Made by a program: the position numbers and the translations under genes. Source: Bacillus cabrialesii (GTDB lineage: Bacteria; Bacillota; Bacilli; Bacillales; Bacillaceae). From it: a DNA stretch of 64,000 nt. The stretch lies in NCBI RefSeq assembly GCF_004124315.2, contig NZ_CP096889.1, positions 1,533,001 to 1,597,000 on the forward strand, written 5' to 3'. This document shows positions 1-8,552 of the stretch, piece by piece. The notes below the pieces were generated by a model. It made no database searches. It saw nothing but the letters and a program-made list of their open reading frames with translations, and had not been told where the DNA came from. Within the stretch, counting starts at the first letter, position 1, and every line of letters begins with the position of its first letter.

Positions 1-607
1 ACAAGGGGAGTATGTTTCAATTATGGGGCCGTCCGGATCAGGGAAATCGACGATCATGAATATTATCGGCTGTCTTGACCGGCCGACTTCCGGTACGTAT
101 AAATTGGACGGCGAAGACATTTCTTCATATAAAGATAAAGAACTGGCCGCAGTCCGTAACCGGTCCATCGGTTTTGTATTTCAGCAATTTCAGCTTCTTC
201 CGCGGCTGAATGCCAAAAAAAATGTCGAGCTGCCGATGATTTATTCCGGCATAGGCAAAAAGGAACGTCAAGAGCGGGCTGAGAAAGCATTGGAAAAAGT
301 CGGGTTAGCCGATAGGATGCTCCACATGCCCAATGAGCTGTCGGGCGGGCAGAAGCAGCGGGTGGCGATTGCGAGGGCAATCGTGAATGAACCAAAATTG
401 ATTTTAGCTGATGAACCGACCGGTGCGCTGGATACGAAAACAAGCGCGGCGATTATGGATCAATTTACAGCATTAAATGCCGAGGGAACGACAATTGTTC
501 TTGTTACTCACGAGCCGGAAGTTGCAGATTGCACGAATCGGATTGTCATGGTGCGTGACGGACACATTGTTCCTGCCAGCTCCGGACAAAGGAGTGTGGG
601 AGAATGA
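1..607 (+). CDS. yknY: YknY, ABC transporter ATPase (5' end missing)
   Basis: ATPase of the YknWXYZ transporter, which in B. subtilis protects against the SdpC killing toxin. The window opens inside the gene: the reading frame is open from base 2 (QGEYVSIMGPSG...), so roughly 30 N-terminal residues lie outside. Visible are Walker A (GPSGSGKST), Q-loop (FVFQQFQLLP), signature (LSGGQKQRVAIARA), Walker B (LILADEPTGALD) and the H-loop (LVTHEP). The arrangement is that of the LolD/MacB-type ATPase group. It overlaps yknZ by 4 bases (ATGA), which indicates translational coupling with its permease. Confidence 0.95.
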   Translation, partial: QGEYVSIMGPSGSGKSTIMNIIGCLDRPTSGTYKLDGEDISSYKDKELAAVRNRSIGFVFQQFQLLPRLNAKKNVELPMIYSGIGKKERQERAEKALEKVGLADRMLHMPNELSGGQKQRVAIARAIVNEPKLILADEPTGALDTKTSAAIMDQFTALNAEGTTIVLVTHEPEVADCTNRIVMVRDGHIVPASSGQRSVGE

Positions 608-1797
608 GCCTGTTAGAGAACATCAGAATGGCTCTAAGCTCTGTCCTTGCTCATAAAATGCGTTCGATCTTAACGATGCTCGGCATTATCATTGGTGTGG
701 GATCTGTTATTGTCGTCGTTGCGGTAGGACAGGGCGGCGAGCAAATGCTGAAGCAATCGATCAGCGGCCCGGGAAATACCGTGGAGCTGTACTATATGCC
801 AAGTGATGAGGAGCTTGCAAGCAATCCGAACGCCGTAGCGGAATCTACTTTTACAGAAAACGATATTAAGGGTTTAAAAGAGATAGAGGGCATCAAACAA
901 GTCGTTGCCTCAACTTCTGAAAGTATGACAGCGCGTTATCATGAGGAAGAATCCGATGTTACGATTAATGGAATAAACGATGGATACATGAATGTCAATT
1001 CTTTAGAAATCGAAAGCGGAAGAACCTTTACCGACAATGATTTTCTCGCGGGGAAAAGAGCCGGAGTCATTTCTCAAAAGATGGCTGAAGAACTATTTGA
1101 TAAAACCTCCCCTCTCGGTGAAGTTGTCTGGATCAACGGACAGCCTGTTGAAATTATCGGCGTGCTGAAAAAAGAAACAGGCTTGCTATCTTTTGGTTTA
1201 AATGAAATGTATGTACCATTTAATATGATGAAATCCTCTTTTGGAACGAGTGATTTCAGTAACGTATCATTGCAAGTCGAATCAGCAGACGACATCAAAT
1301 CAGCTGGAAAAGAAGCGGCACAGCTGGTCAATGATAATCATGGTACAGAGGATTCGTATCAAGTGATGAACATGGAAGAGATTGCGGCTGGAATTGGCAA
1401 GGTAACGGCGATAATGACGACGATTATCGGCTCGATTGCGGGCATCTCTCTTCTAGTCGGCGGGATCGGTGTCATGAATATTATGCTCGTATCAGTCACA
1501 GAACGGACGCGAGAAATCGGAATCAGAAAATCACTCGGTGCCACGAGGGGACAGATTCTGACTCAGTTTTTAATCGAATCAGTCGTATTGACGCTTATCG
1601 GCGGTTTGATTGGGATCGGAATCGGATACGGAGGGGCCTCGCTTGTTTCTGCCATTGCAGGCTGGCCGTCACTCATATCCTGGCAGGTTGTATGCGGGGG
1701 CGTGCTGTTCAGTATGCTCATTGGTGTTATTTTTGGCATGCTTCCTGCAAATAAAGCCGCAAAGCTTGATCCGATTGAAGCACTGCGTTATGAGTAG
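604..1797 (+). CDS. yknZ: YknZ, MacB/FtsX-type ABC permease
   Basis: Permease partner of YknY, 397 residues. An N-terminal membrane helix (about residues 18-42, LTMLGIIIGVGSVIVVVAVG) is followed by a large extracytoplasmic MacB-type periplasmic-core domain (about 45-265). Three C-terminal helices of the FtsX domain follow, with the conserved VTERTREIGIRKSLGA loop. The gene starts inside the yknY stop (ATGA) and ends just before an intrinsic terminator, so it is the last gene of the operon. In B. subtilis the operon is SigW-controlled; its promoter lies outside this window. Confidence 0.95.
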   Translation: MSLLENIRMALSSVLAHKMRSILTMLGIIIGVGSVIVVVAVGQGGEQMLKQSISGPGNTVELYYMPSDEELASNPNAVAESTFTENDIKGLKEIEGIKQVVASTSESMTARYHEEESDVTINGINDGYMNVNSLEIESGRTFTDNDFLAGKRAGVISQKMAEELFDKTSPLGEVVWINGQPVEIIGVLKKETGLLSFGLNEMYVPFNMMKSSFGTSDFSNVSLQVESADDIKSAGKEAAQLVNDNHGTEDSYQVMNMEEIAAGIGKVTAIMTTIIGSIAGISLLVGGIGVMNIMLVSVTERTREIGIRKSLGATRGQILTQFLIESVVLTLIGGLIGIGIGYGGASLVSAIAGWPSLISWQVVCGGVLFSMLIGVIFGMLPANKAAKLDPIEALRYE

Positions 1798-1825
1798 CCT
1801 CATGCAACATGCATGAGGTTTTTTT
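1798..1825 (+). terminator. Intrinsic terminator after yknZ
   Basis: The 8-bp stem CCTCATGC/GCATGAGG has a 5-nt loop and is followed by TTTTTTT, one base after the yknZ stop codon. Confidence 0.9.
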
Positions 1826-2003
1826 ATGTGTAATGATTTCTACTACGAATATAAAAAACTTTTTTCATTAAAATAAGAAGAAAATGTCGTACAATTGTCC
1901 TTATTTTTGTCGAATTTACAGTTTACAAACCCTATAGACATACGTTAATATGGAGAAACATGAAAGATTTTGATAGTTATTGAATGAATTTGAATGATTT
2001 TAG

Positions 2004-2055
2004 TTGCCTAAACTGAAAAAAGCGTTTACAATGAAATTGTATTCAAAATGAATAC
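2004..2055 (+). promoter_or_regulatory. fruRKA promoter, cre-like site and putative FruR operator
   Basis: SigA-type hexamers TTGCCT (2004-2009) and TACAAT (2027-2032) have a 17-base spacer. On the minus strand TGTAAACGCT starts at 2030 and resembles a CcpA cre half; it overlaps the spacer and -10. Right at the expected start point lies a perfect inverted repeat GTATTC-AAAAT-GAATAC (2039-2055), well placed to be the binding site of the DeoR-type repressor FruR. Site assignments are inferred from position and consensus. Confidence 0.6.
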
Positions 2056-2076
2056 GTTTTCATTAGGAGGTGAAGC

Positions 2077-2832
2077 ATGCTAACTCCTGAACGGCATCAA
2101 TTGATTATTGATCAAATAGAAAAGCATGATGTGGTAAAAATTCAAGAGCTCATAAATCTGACAAATGCTTCTGAATCAACAATCAGAAGAGATTTATCGA
2201 CACTTGAAGAACGCGGTTTTTTAAAGCGTGTTCATGGGGGAGCGGCCAAGCTTTCCGATATCAGACTTGAACCCGATATGCTTGAAAAATCATCCAAAAA
2301 CCTTCACGATAAATTGAAGATTGCTGAAAAAGCTGCTTCACTTTTAGAAGAAGGGGATTGCATTTACCTTGATGCAGGCACGACGACTTTGCATATGATT
2401 GATTTTATGGATAAAAGCAAAGATATTGTCGTTGTCACAAATGGGGTGATGCATATCGAAGCATTAATAAGGAAAGAAATTTCTTTTTATCTGCTTGGAG
2501 GATACGTAAAGCACAGAACGGGCGCGGTTATTGGAGGCGCTTCACTGATTGCCATGAATCAGTACAGATTCGACAAGAGTTTTCTGGGGGTAAACGGTGT
2601 CCATATAGAGGCTGGCTTCACAACGCCGGATCCCGATGAGGCCCTTTTAAAACAAAAAGCTGTCAAACAGGCAAAACACGCTTACGTCTTAGCAGACCCT
2701 TCGAAGTTTGGAGAAATTTCATTTTCGGCATTCGCCGGAATAGGCGACGCAACAATCATTACGACTGACGCTGAAGAGTTAACATTCGATAATTACCAAG
2801 AAAAAACTGTCGTAAAGGTAGTGAAACCATGA
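2077..2832 (+). CDS. fruR: FruR, DeoR-family repressor of the fructose operon
   Basis: Transcriptional repressor of 251 residues. The N-terminal DeoR winged helix-turn-helix (about residues 3-57) contains the hallmark ASESTIRRDLSTLEERG. The C-terminal sugar-phosphate-isomerase-like sensor domain contains DAGTTTL and LLGGYVKHRTGAVIGG. It is expected to respond to fructose 1-phosphate. The start ATG follows a strong AGGAGGTGA. It is first in the operon and overlaps fruK by 4 bases, so it probably represses its own operon through the repeat at 2039-2055. Confidence 0.95.
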   Translation: MLTPERHQLIIDQIEKHDVVKIQELINLTNASESTIRRDLSTLEERGFLKRVHGGAAKLSDIRLEPDMLEKSSKNLHDKLKIAEKAASLLEEGDCIYLDAGTTTLHMIDFMDKSKDIVVVTNGVMHIEALIRKEISFYLLGGYVKHRTGAVIGGASLIAMNQYRFDKSFLGVNGVHIEAGFTTPDPDEALLKQKAVKQAKHAYVLADPSKFGEISFSAFAGIGDATIITTDAEELTFDNYQEKTVVKVVKP

Positions 2833-3740
2833 TTTACACTGTAACACTTAATCCATCTGTCGATTATATTGTTCACGTTGAAGATTTTACTGTAGGAGGC
2901 CTGAACCGTTCTTCATACGATACAAAGTATCCAGGGGGCAAAGGCATCAACGTATCGAGACTGCTGAAAAGACACCATGTACCGTCTAAAGCACTCGGAT
3001 TCGTCGGCGGATTTACCGGAGAATATATCAAAACATTTTTGCGGGAAGAAAATCTGGAAACAGCTTTTTCTGAAGTGAAAGAAGATACCCGGATCAATGT
3101 AAAACTGAAAACTGGTGATGAAACTGAAATTAACGGGCAGGGACCGGTAATTTCGGATGAAGATTTCCAAGCCTTTTTAGAACAGTTCCAATCTTTGCAA
3201 GAGGGAGATATCGTCGTCCTTGCGGGAAGCATTCCATCTTCACTGCCTCACGATACTTACGAAAAAATCGCAGAGGCTTGCAAACAGCAAAACGCGCGAG
3301 TTGTTCTGGATATCTCAGGCGAGGCGCTTTTGAAAGCGACTGAAATGAAACCGTTTTTGATGAAACCAAACCATCACGAGCTTGGAGAAATGTTCGGCAC
3401 AACAATTTCATCTGTTGAAGAAGCTGTTCCTTATGGGAAAAAGCTTGTAGAACAAGGCGCTGAACATGTAATCGTATCCATGGCTGGAGACGGAGCGCTG
3501 CTGTTTGCGAAGGAAGCTGTTTATTTTGCTAACGTGCCAAAAGGGAAATTGGTAAACTCAGTCGGAGCAGGAGATTCCGTCGTTGCAGGTTTCCTTGCGG
3601 GAATTTCCAAACAGCTGCCGCTTGAAGAAGCATTCCGCTTAGGAGTTACATCAGGCAGCGCCACCGCGTTCTCTGAAGAACTTGGAACAGAAGAATTTGT
3701 CCAGCAGCTTCTTCCTGAAGTTAAGGTCACACGTCTATAG
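2829..3740 (+). CDS. fruK: 1-phosphofructokinase
   Basis: Phosphorylates fructose 1-phosphate to fructose 1,6-bisphosphate. The 303 residues have the PfkB/ribokinase fold: N-terminal NPSVDYIVHV, the PGGKGINVSR motif (about residues 37-46) and the C-terminal PfkB signature VNSVGAGDSVVAGFLAG, whose Asp is the catalytic base. Length is typical of FruK/LacC. It starts inside the fruR stop (ATGA overlap) and is followed 14 bases later by fruA, so the product of the FruA transporter is used directly. Confidence 0.96.
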   Translation: MIYTVTLNPSVDYIVHVEDFTVGGLNRSSYDTKYPGGKGINVSRLLKRHHVPSKALGFVGGFTGEYIKTFLREENLETAFSEVKEDTRINVKLKTGDETEINGQGPVISDEDFQAFLEQFQSLQEGDIVVLAGSIPSSLPHDTYEKIAEACKQQNARVVLDISGEALLKATEMKPFLMKPNHHELGEMFGTTISSVEEAVPYGKKLVEQGAEHVIVSMAGDGALLFAKEAVYFANVPKGKLVNSVGAGDSVVAGFLAGISKQLPLEEAFRLGVTSGSATAFSEELGTEEFVQQLLPEVKVTRL

Positions 3741-3754
3741 AGGAGGAAACAAAA

Positions 3755-5659
3755 GTGAAAATAACTGAGCTTTTAACGAAGCATACGATAAAGCTTAATA
3801 TTGAGAGCAAAGAAAAAGAAAATGTTATTGACGAAATGGTCACTGTTCTTGATAAGGCTGGAAAGTTAAATGACCGACAAGCCTATAAAGAAGCCATTTT
3901 AAATCGCGAGAGCCAAAGCTCAACGGGTATCGGCGAAGGAATCGCTATTCCGCATGCCAAAACAGCAAGCGTTATCAACCCGGCGATCGCGTTCGGACGT
4001 TCAAAAGACGGTGTCGATTATGAATCATTAGACGGTCAGCCGGCTCACTTGGTATTCATGATTGCGGCGACTGAAGGCGCAAACAACACTCACCTTGAGG
4101 CATTGTCGAGACTTTCAACACTATTAATGCGTGAAGAAATCCGCAAGCAGCTGCTTGAAGCTGAGTCAGAAGATGCCATCATCGACATCATTAATCAGCA
4201 TGATAAAGATGATGACGAAGAGGAAGAGGAAGAAGAAGCGGCACCAGCACCTGCAGGAAAAGGAAAAATTCTAGCGGTTACTGCATGTCCGACAGGTATT
4301 GCTCACACATTCATGGCTGCGGATGCGCTTAAAGAAAAAGCGAAAGAGCTTGGTGTGGACATTAAGGTCGAAACAAATGGTTCAAGCGGCATTAAGCACA
4401 AGCTGACTGCCCAAGAAATCGAAGATGCACCTGCAATCATTGTCGCAGCGGACAAGCAGGTTGAAATGGAGCGCTTTAAAGGCAAGCGCGTGCTTCAAGT
4501 ACCTGTTACAGCGGGTATCAGACGCCCTCAGGAGCTAATCGAAAAAGCGATGAACCAAGATGCCCCGATTTATCAAGGCAGCGGCGGTTCTTCAGCTTCA
4601 AACGATGAAGATGAAGCGAGAGGCAAGTCTGGAAGCGGCATCGGAAACGCGTTTTATAAGCACTTGATGAGCGGTGTCAGCAACATGCTTCCATTCGTAG
4701 TCGGCGGCGGTATTCTCGTTGCGATTTCATTCTTCTGGGGAATTAATTCTTCCAATCCGGATGATCCTACTTACAACACGTTTGCTGCAGCTCTTAAGTT
4801 CATCGGCGGTGACAACGCATTAGGATTAATTGTGGCAGTTCTTGCCGGGTTTATCGCAATGAGTATTGCAGACCGTCCTGGTTTTGCACCTGGTATGGTC
4901 GGCGGATTTATGGCGACTCAAGCAAACGCTGGTTTCTTAGGCGGATTAATTGCCGGATTCCTTGCCGGTTATGTCGTGATTTTACTGAAAAAAGCATTTA
5001 CGTTTATTCCTCAATCACTTGATGGATTAAAACCTGTTCTGATTTACCCGCTGTTCGGTATTTTTATCACTGGCGTATTAATGCAATTTGTTATCAATAC
5101 ACCTGTAGCAGCATTTATGAATTTCTTAACAAACTGGCTTGAAAGCCTTGGTACTGGAAACCTTGTATTAATGGGTATTATCTTGGGCGGTATGATGGCG
5201 ATCGATATGGGCGGCCCGCTTAATAAAGCAGCCTTTACGTTCGGTATCGCGATGATTGATGCAGGCAACTATGCGCCTCATGCGGCAATCATGGCCGGCG
5301 GTATGGTTCCTCCGCTTGGTATCGCACTTGCAACAACAATTTTCCGAAATAAATTCAGTCAGCGTGACCGTGAAGCAGGTATTACATGCTACTTCATGGG
5401 TGCGGCTTTCGTAACAGAGGGAGCGATCCCGTTTGCTGCGGCTGATCCGCTTCGCGTCATTCCGGCTGCTGTCATTGGTGCAGCTGTTGCCGGCGGATTA
5501 ACAGAATTCTTCCGTGTAACGCTTCCGGCACCTCACGGAGGAGTGTTCGTAGCCTTCATCACAAACCATCCGCTGCTTTACCTATTAAGTATCGTGATCG
5601 GTGCTGTTGTGATGGCAATTATCCTCGGTATCGTGAAAAAACCTGTTACAGAGAAATAA
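3755..5659 (+). CDS. fruA: PTS fructose-specific enzyme IIABC
   Basis: Imports fructose and phosphorylates it to fructose 1-phosphate. The single 634-residue chain has IIA (about 1-148, phospho-His in IPHAKT, H67), an acidic linker rich in D/E (about 150-163), IIB (about 170-270, phospho-Cys in TACPTGIAHTFMAADAL, C178) and a membrane IIC domain (about 297-630) of roughly eight to ten helices. Translation starts at GTG behind GAGGAGG. It is the last gene of fruRKA and is closed by a strong terminator. Confidence 0.97.
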   Translation: MKITELLTKHTIKLNIESKEKENVIDEMVTVLDKAGKLNDRQAYKEAILNRESQSSTGIGEGIAIPHAKTASVINPAIAFGRSKDGVDYESLDGQPAHLVFMIAATEGANNTHLEALSRLSTLLMREEIRKQLLEAESEDAIIDIINQHDKDDDEEEEEEEAAPAPAGKGKILAVTACPTGIAHTFMAADALKEKAKELGVDIKVETNGSSGIKHKLTAQEIEDAPAIIVAADKQVEMERFKGKRVLQVPVTAGIRRPQELIEKAMNQDAPIYQGSGGSSASNDEDEARGKSGSGIGNAFYKHLMSGVSNMLPFVVGGGILVAISFFWGINSSNPDDPTYNTFAAALKFIGGDNALGLIVAVLAGFIAMSIADRPGFAPGMVGGFMATQANAGFLGGLIAGFLAGYVVILLKKAFTFIPQSLDGLKPVLIYPLFGIFITGVLMQFVINTPVAAFMNFLTNWLESLGTGNLVLMGIILGGMMAIDMGGPLNKAAFTFGIAMIDAGNYAPHAAIMAGGMVPPLGIALATTIFRNKFSQRDREAGITCYFMGAAFVTEGAIPFAAADPLRVIPAAVIGAAVAGGLTEFFRVTLPAPHGGVFVAFITNHPLLYLLSIVIGAVVMAIILGIVKKPVTEK

Positions 5660-5660
5660 G

Positions 5661-5699
5661 AAAAAAGCGTCCTTGATTCAAAAGGACGCTTTTTCTTTG
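5661..5699 (+). terminator. Intrinsic terminator after fruA
   Basis: The stem AGCGTCCTT/AAGGACGCT (5666-5674 and 5682-5690) has a 7-nt loop. An upstream A-run and a downstream TTTTCTTT flank it. Confidence 0.9.
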
Positions 5700-5802
5700 T
5701 TGTGCTGGCGGGAGCGCGGTTAAGTTATGTATTTTATTATCTTTTATGATAAAGTAAAAGAAGAGAAACAACTGACATAGCAATCGTCTAGGAGGAAACA
5801 CT

Positions 5803-6384
5803 TTGACCGAGGAAAAAAACACGAAAACTGAAAAAACGGCGAAGAAAAAAACCAATACGTACTTGGAATGGGGAAAAGCGATTGTCATCGCGGTTCTGCT
5901 GGCTCTCCTGATCCGTCACTTTTTATTTGAGCCTTATTTAGTAGAAGGGTCATCTATGTATCCCACATTACATGATGGAGAAAGGCTGTTTGTGAATAAA
6001 ACCGTCAACTATATCGGCGAGCTGAAGCGCGGAGATATTGTCATTATCAACGGTGAGACTTCGAAAATCCATTACGTTAAAAGATTGATCGGAAAGCCTG
6101 GAGAAACCGTTCAAATGAAGGATGACACGCTTTATATAAACGGAAAAAAAGTAGCCGAGCCATACTTGTCTAACAACAAAAAGGAAGCAGAAAAGCTTGG
6201 TGTCAGCCTGACAGGCGACTTTGGGCCGGTTAAGGTTCCGAAAGGCAAATATTTTGTCATGGGAGATAACCGTTTGAATTCTATGGACAGCCGAAATGGG
6301 CTGGGGCTGATTGCAGAAGACAGGATTGTCGGCACATCGAAGTTTGTCTTTTTCCCGTTTAACGAAATGCGTCAAACAAAATAA
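5803..6384 (+). CDS. sipT: Type I signal peptidase SipT
   Basis: Cleaves signal peptides from secreted preproteins at the outer face of the membrane. The 193 residues have a Lys-rich cytoplasmic N-terminus, one membrane anchor (about 25-41), box B EGSSMYPTL with the catalytic serine (S51), box D YVKRLIGKPGE with the catalytic lysine (K93), and box E MGDNRLNSMDSRNGLG. This is the Gram-positive P-type architecture. The start is TTG behind AGGAGG. It would serve abundant secreted proteins such as NprE, encoded further along. Confidence 0.96.
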   Translation: MTEEKNTKTEKTAKKKTNTYLEWGKAIVIAVLLALLIRHFLFEPYLVEGSSMYPTLHDGERLFVNKTVNYIGELKRGDIVIINGETSKIHYVKRLIGKPGETVQMKDDTLYINGKKVAEPYLSNNKKEAEKLGVSLTGDFGPVKVPKGKYFVMGDNRLNSMDSRNGLGLIAEDRIVGTSKFVFFPFNEMRQTK

Positions 6385-6421
6385 AAACGCCTTGCTGGCC
6401 TTTGGGCAGCAGGCGTTTTTT
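6383..6421. terminator. Bidirectional terminator between sipT and ykoA
   Basis: A long stem runs from AAAAACGCCT to AGGCGTTTTT with inner GCTG/CAGC pairing. A/T tracts on both sides let it serve the convergent genes sipT and ykoA. Confidence 0.85.
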
Positions 6422-6689
6422 AATTTGAAAAAGAAGCGACCAATGCAATGCATAATACTGTGATGAACACTGAACCGATAATGGCCAGCACACTGAAGAA
6501 AAGGTGGACCTGTTTGTTCTCTTTTCCGCGCTTTTCTAAAAGCCGTTTAGAAAAAATGTGCGAACATATGTAAATAAGGGCTATGCCAATATATAAGCCG
6601 ATATCTTTGGCGGTAAAGCCTGTTACTACAAGGTAAAAGCCCGTAAAAAAGATCAATAAGCAGTATTCAGTAAGTGTTAAAAGCCTCAA
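6420..6689 (-). CDS. ykoA: YkoA, small membrane protein
   Basis: 89 residues with three predicted membrane helices (about 8-26, 30-47 and 65-86). They are separated by a basic loop, SKRLLEKRGKENKQ. I see no known catalytic motif. The start is TTG, preceded by GGAGG at proper spacing. It is convergent with sipT and divergent from ykpA. Function is unknown; the name follows the conserved position in B. subtilis. Confidence 0.8.
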   Translation of the reverse strand: MRLLTLTEYCLLIFFTGFYLVVTGFTAKDIGLYIGIALIYICSHIFSKRLLEKRGKENKQVHLFFSVLAIIGSVFITVLCIALVASFSN

Positions 6690-6807
6690 CGTGTTCCTCC
6701 ATGAGAGTGTGTAATTTTCCAGCCGGATGCATTCTCTCTCTTTAATTGTAACATAGCTGGCCGATTCGAGTGTATAAGTGTTTTCTCGCCGTTTTATCAG
6801 GGAATCA

Positions 6808-6836
6808 TTTCTCTTGCCCTGTATTCATGGTATACT
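6808..6836 (+). promoter_or_regulatory. Extended -10 promoter of ykpA
   Basis: TATACT (6831-6836) is preceded by TGG, forming an extended -10 (TGn). The -35 position (TTTCTC, 6808-6813) is poor, as is common for this promoter class. It lies 34 bases upstream of the ykpA start. Confidence 0.5.
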
Positions 6837-6869
6837 TTTATTGATGATAGACATGATGGAGGATAATAA

Positions 6870-8489
6870 ATGATTGCTGTAAATAATGTAAGCTTGCGCT
6901 TTGCTGATCGCAAGTTATTTGAAGATGTCAATATTAAATTTACCCCAGGCAACTGCTATGGGTTAATTGGTGCAAATGGTGCCGGTAAATCAACGTTCCT
7001 GAAAGTGCTATCAGGCGAAATCGAGCCTCAAACAGGCGACGTTCATATGAGTCCCGGCGAGCGTCTTGCTGTCTTGAAACAGAACCATTTTGAGTACGAA
7101 GAGTATGAAGTGCTGAAAGTGGTGATTATGGGCCACAAACGCCTGTATGAAGTCATGCAGGAGAAAGACGCCATTTATATGAAGCCTGATTTCTCAGATG
7201 AGGATGGGATTCGTGCTGCTGAGCTCGAAGGTGAATTTGCGGAGCTGAATGGATGGGAAGCGGAAAGTGAAGCTGCGATCCTTTTAAAAGGCCTTGGGAT
7301 TTCTGAAGATCTTCATACAAAGAAGATGGAAGACCTTGGCGGTTCAGAGAAAGTAAAAGTGCTCTTGGCACAGGCATTATTCGGCAAGCCGGATGTACTG
7401 CTGCTCGATGAGCCGACGAACCACTTGGACCTTCAGGCGATTCAGTGGCTGGAAGAGTTTTTGATTAACTTCGAAAACACGGTTATTGTCGTATCCCATG
7501 ACCGTCACTTCTTAAATAAAGTGTGTACACACATTGCTGACCTTGATTTTAACAAAATCCAAATTTATGTCGGAAACTATGATTTCTGGTATGAATCAAG
7601 CCAGCTGGCGTTAAAGCTTTCTCAAGAAGCGAACAAGAAAAAAGAAGAGCAAATTAAACAGCTTCAAGAGTTTGTCGCTAGATTCAGCGCCAATGCGTCT
7701 AAATCTAAGCAGGCTACATCCAGAAAAAAACTTCTCGAAAAAATTACGCTGGATGATATTAAACCGTCTTCCCGCCGCTATCCTTACGTTAATTTTACGC
7801 CGGAACGGGAAATCGGAAATGATGTTCTTCAGGTGGAAGGCTTATCGAAAACAATCGATGGCGTAAAAGTGCTCGACAATGTCAGCTTTATTATGAATAG
7901 AGAAGATAAAATTGCTTTCACTGGCCGTAACGAGCTTGCTGTTACTACGCTGTTTAAAATCATTTCCGGGGAAATGGAAGCTGACAGCGGAACGTTTAAA
8001 TGGGGCGTTACGACATCTCAAGCGTTTTTTCCAAAAGACAACAGTGAATATTTCGAAGGCAGTGATCTGAATCTTGTAGACTGGCTTCGCCAATATTCTC
8101 CTCATGACCAAAGTGAGAGCTTCTTACGCGGCTTCTTAGGACGGATGCTGTTCTCCGGAGAAGAAGTCCATAAAAAAGCTAATGTGCTTTCTGGGGGAGA
8201 AAAGGTTCGCTGTATGCTGTCGAAAGCGATGCTTTCTGGCGCCAATATTTTAATTTTGGATGAACCGACCAACCATTTAGACTTAGAATCCATTACGGCG
8301 CTCAATAACGGCTTAATCAGCTTTAAAGGCGCTATGCTGTTTACTTCCCATGACCATCAGTTTGTACAGACCATTGCCAACAGAATTATAGAAATTACAC
8401 CTAACGGCATCGTCGATAAACAAATGAGCTATGATGAGTTCCTTGAAAATGCTGATGTGCAGAAAAAACTGACTGAACTATACGCGTAA
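6870..8489 (+). CDS. ykpA: YkpA, ABC-F family ATPase
   Basis: Soluble tandem ATPase of the ABC-F translation-factor family, 539 residues. The first domain has a full Walker A (GANGAGKST), a signature degenerated to LGGSEKVKVLLAQAL, and Walker B LLLDEPTNHLDL. A charged linker (about 240-300, KKKEEQIKQLQEFVARF) is the P-site tRNA-interaction motif region. In the second domain the Walker A is degenerate (GRNELAVTT, with no GK[ST]), whereas LSGGEKVRCMLSKAM and LILDEPTNHLDL are kept. It is monocistronic, with its own promoter and terminator. Confidence 0.9.
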   Translation: MIAVNNVSLRFADRKLFEDVNIKFTPGNCYGLIGANGAGKSTFLKVLSGEIEPQTGDVHMSPGERLAVLKQNHFEYEEYEVLKVVIMGHKRLYEVMQEKDAIYMKPDFSDEDGIRAAELEGEFAELNGWEAESEAAILLKGLGISEDLHTKKMEDLGGSEKVKVLLAQALFGKPDVLLLDEPTNHLDLQAIQWLEEFLINFENTVIVVSHDRHFLNKVCTHIADLDFNKIQIYVGNYDFWYESSQLALKLSQEANKKKEEQIKQLQEFVARFSANASKSKQATSRKKLLEKITLDDIKPSSRRYPYVNFTPEREIGNDVLQVEGLSKTIDGVKVLDNVSFIMNREDKIAFTGRNELAVTTLFKIISGEMEADSGTFKWGVTTSQAFFPKDNSEYFEGSDLNLVDWLRQYSPHDQSESFLRGFLGRMLFSGEEVHKKANVLSGGEKVRCMLSKAMLSGANILILDEPTNHLDLESITALNNGLISFKGAMLFTSHDHQFVQTIANRIIEITPNGIVDKQMSYDEFLENADVQKKLTELYA

Positions 8490-8490
8490 T

Positions 8491-8522
8491 AAAAAAAGCA
8501 GAGATGTTCCTCTGCTTTTTTT
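8491..8522 (+). terminator. Intrinsic terminator after ykpA
   Basis: GCAGAG/CTCTGC has a 6-nt loop, with A7 before and T7 after it. Confidence 0.9.
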
Positions 8523-8552
8523 GATACATAGATATGAAAGGGGGCCACAACA

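Noticed and set aside
1908..1914. Spo0A box TGTCGAA upstream of fruR
   Set aside because: A single 7-mer about 100 bases upstream of the fru promoter with no companion -10; likely chance.
5968..6453. 161-codon open frame opposite sipT
   Set aside because: Antisense to a clear signal peptidase gene; composition is atypical and it crosses a terminator.
7840..8020. Frameshift or decay in the second ATPase domain of ykpA
   Set aside because: The missing Walker A lysine (GRNELAVTT) is in an intact frame and matches my recollection of the same degeneration in this ABC-F subgroup, so it is not treated as damage.
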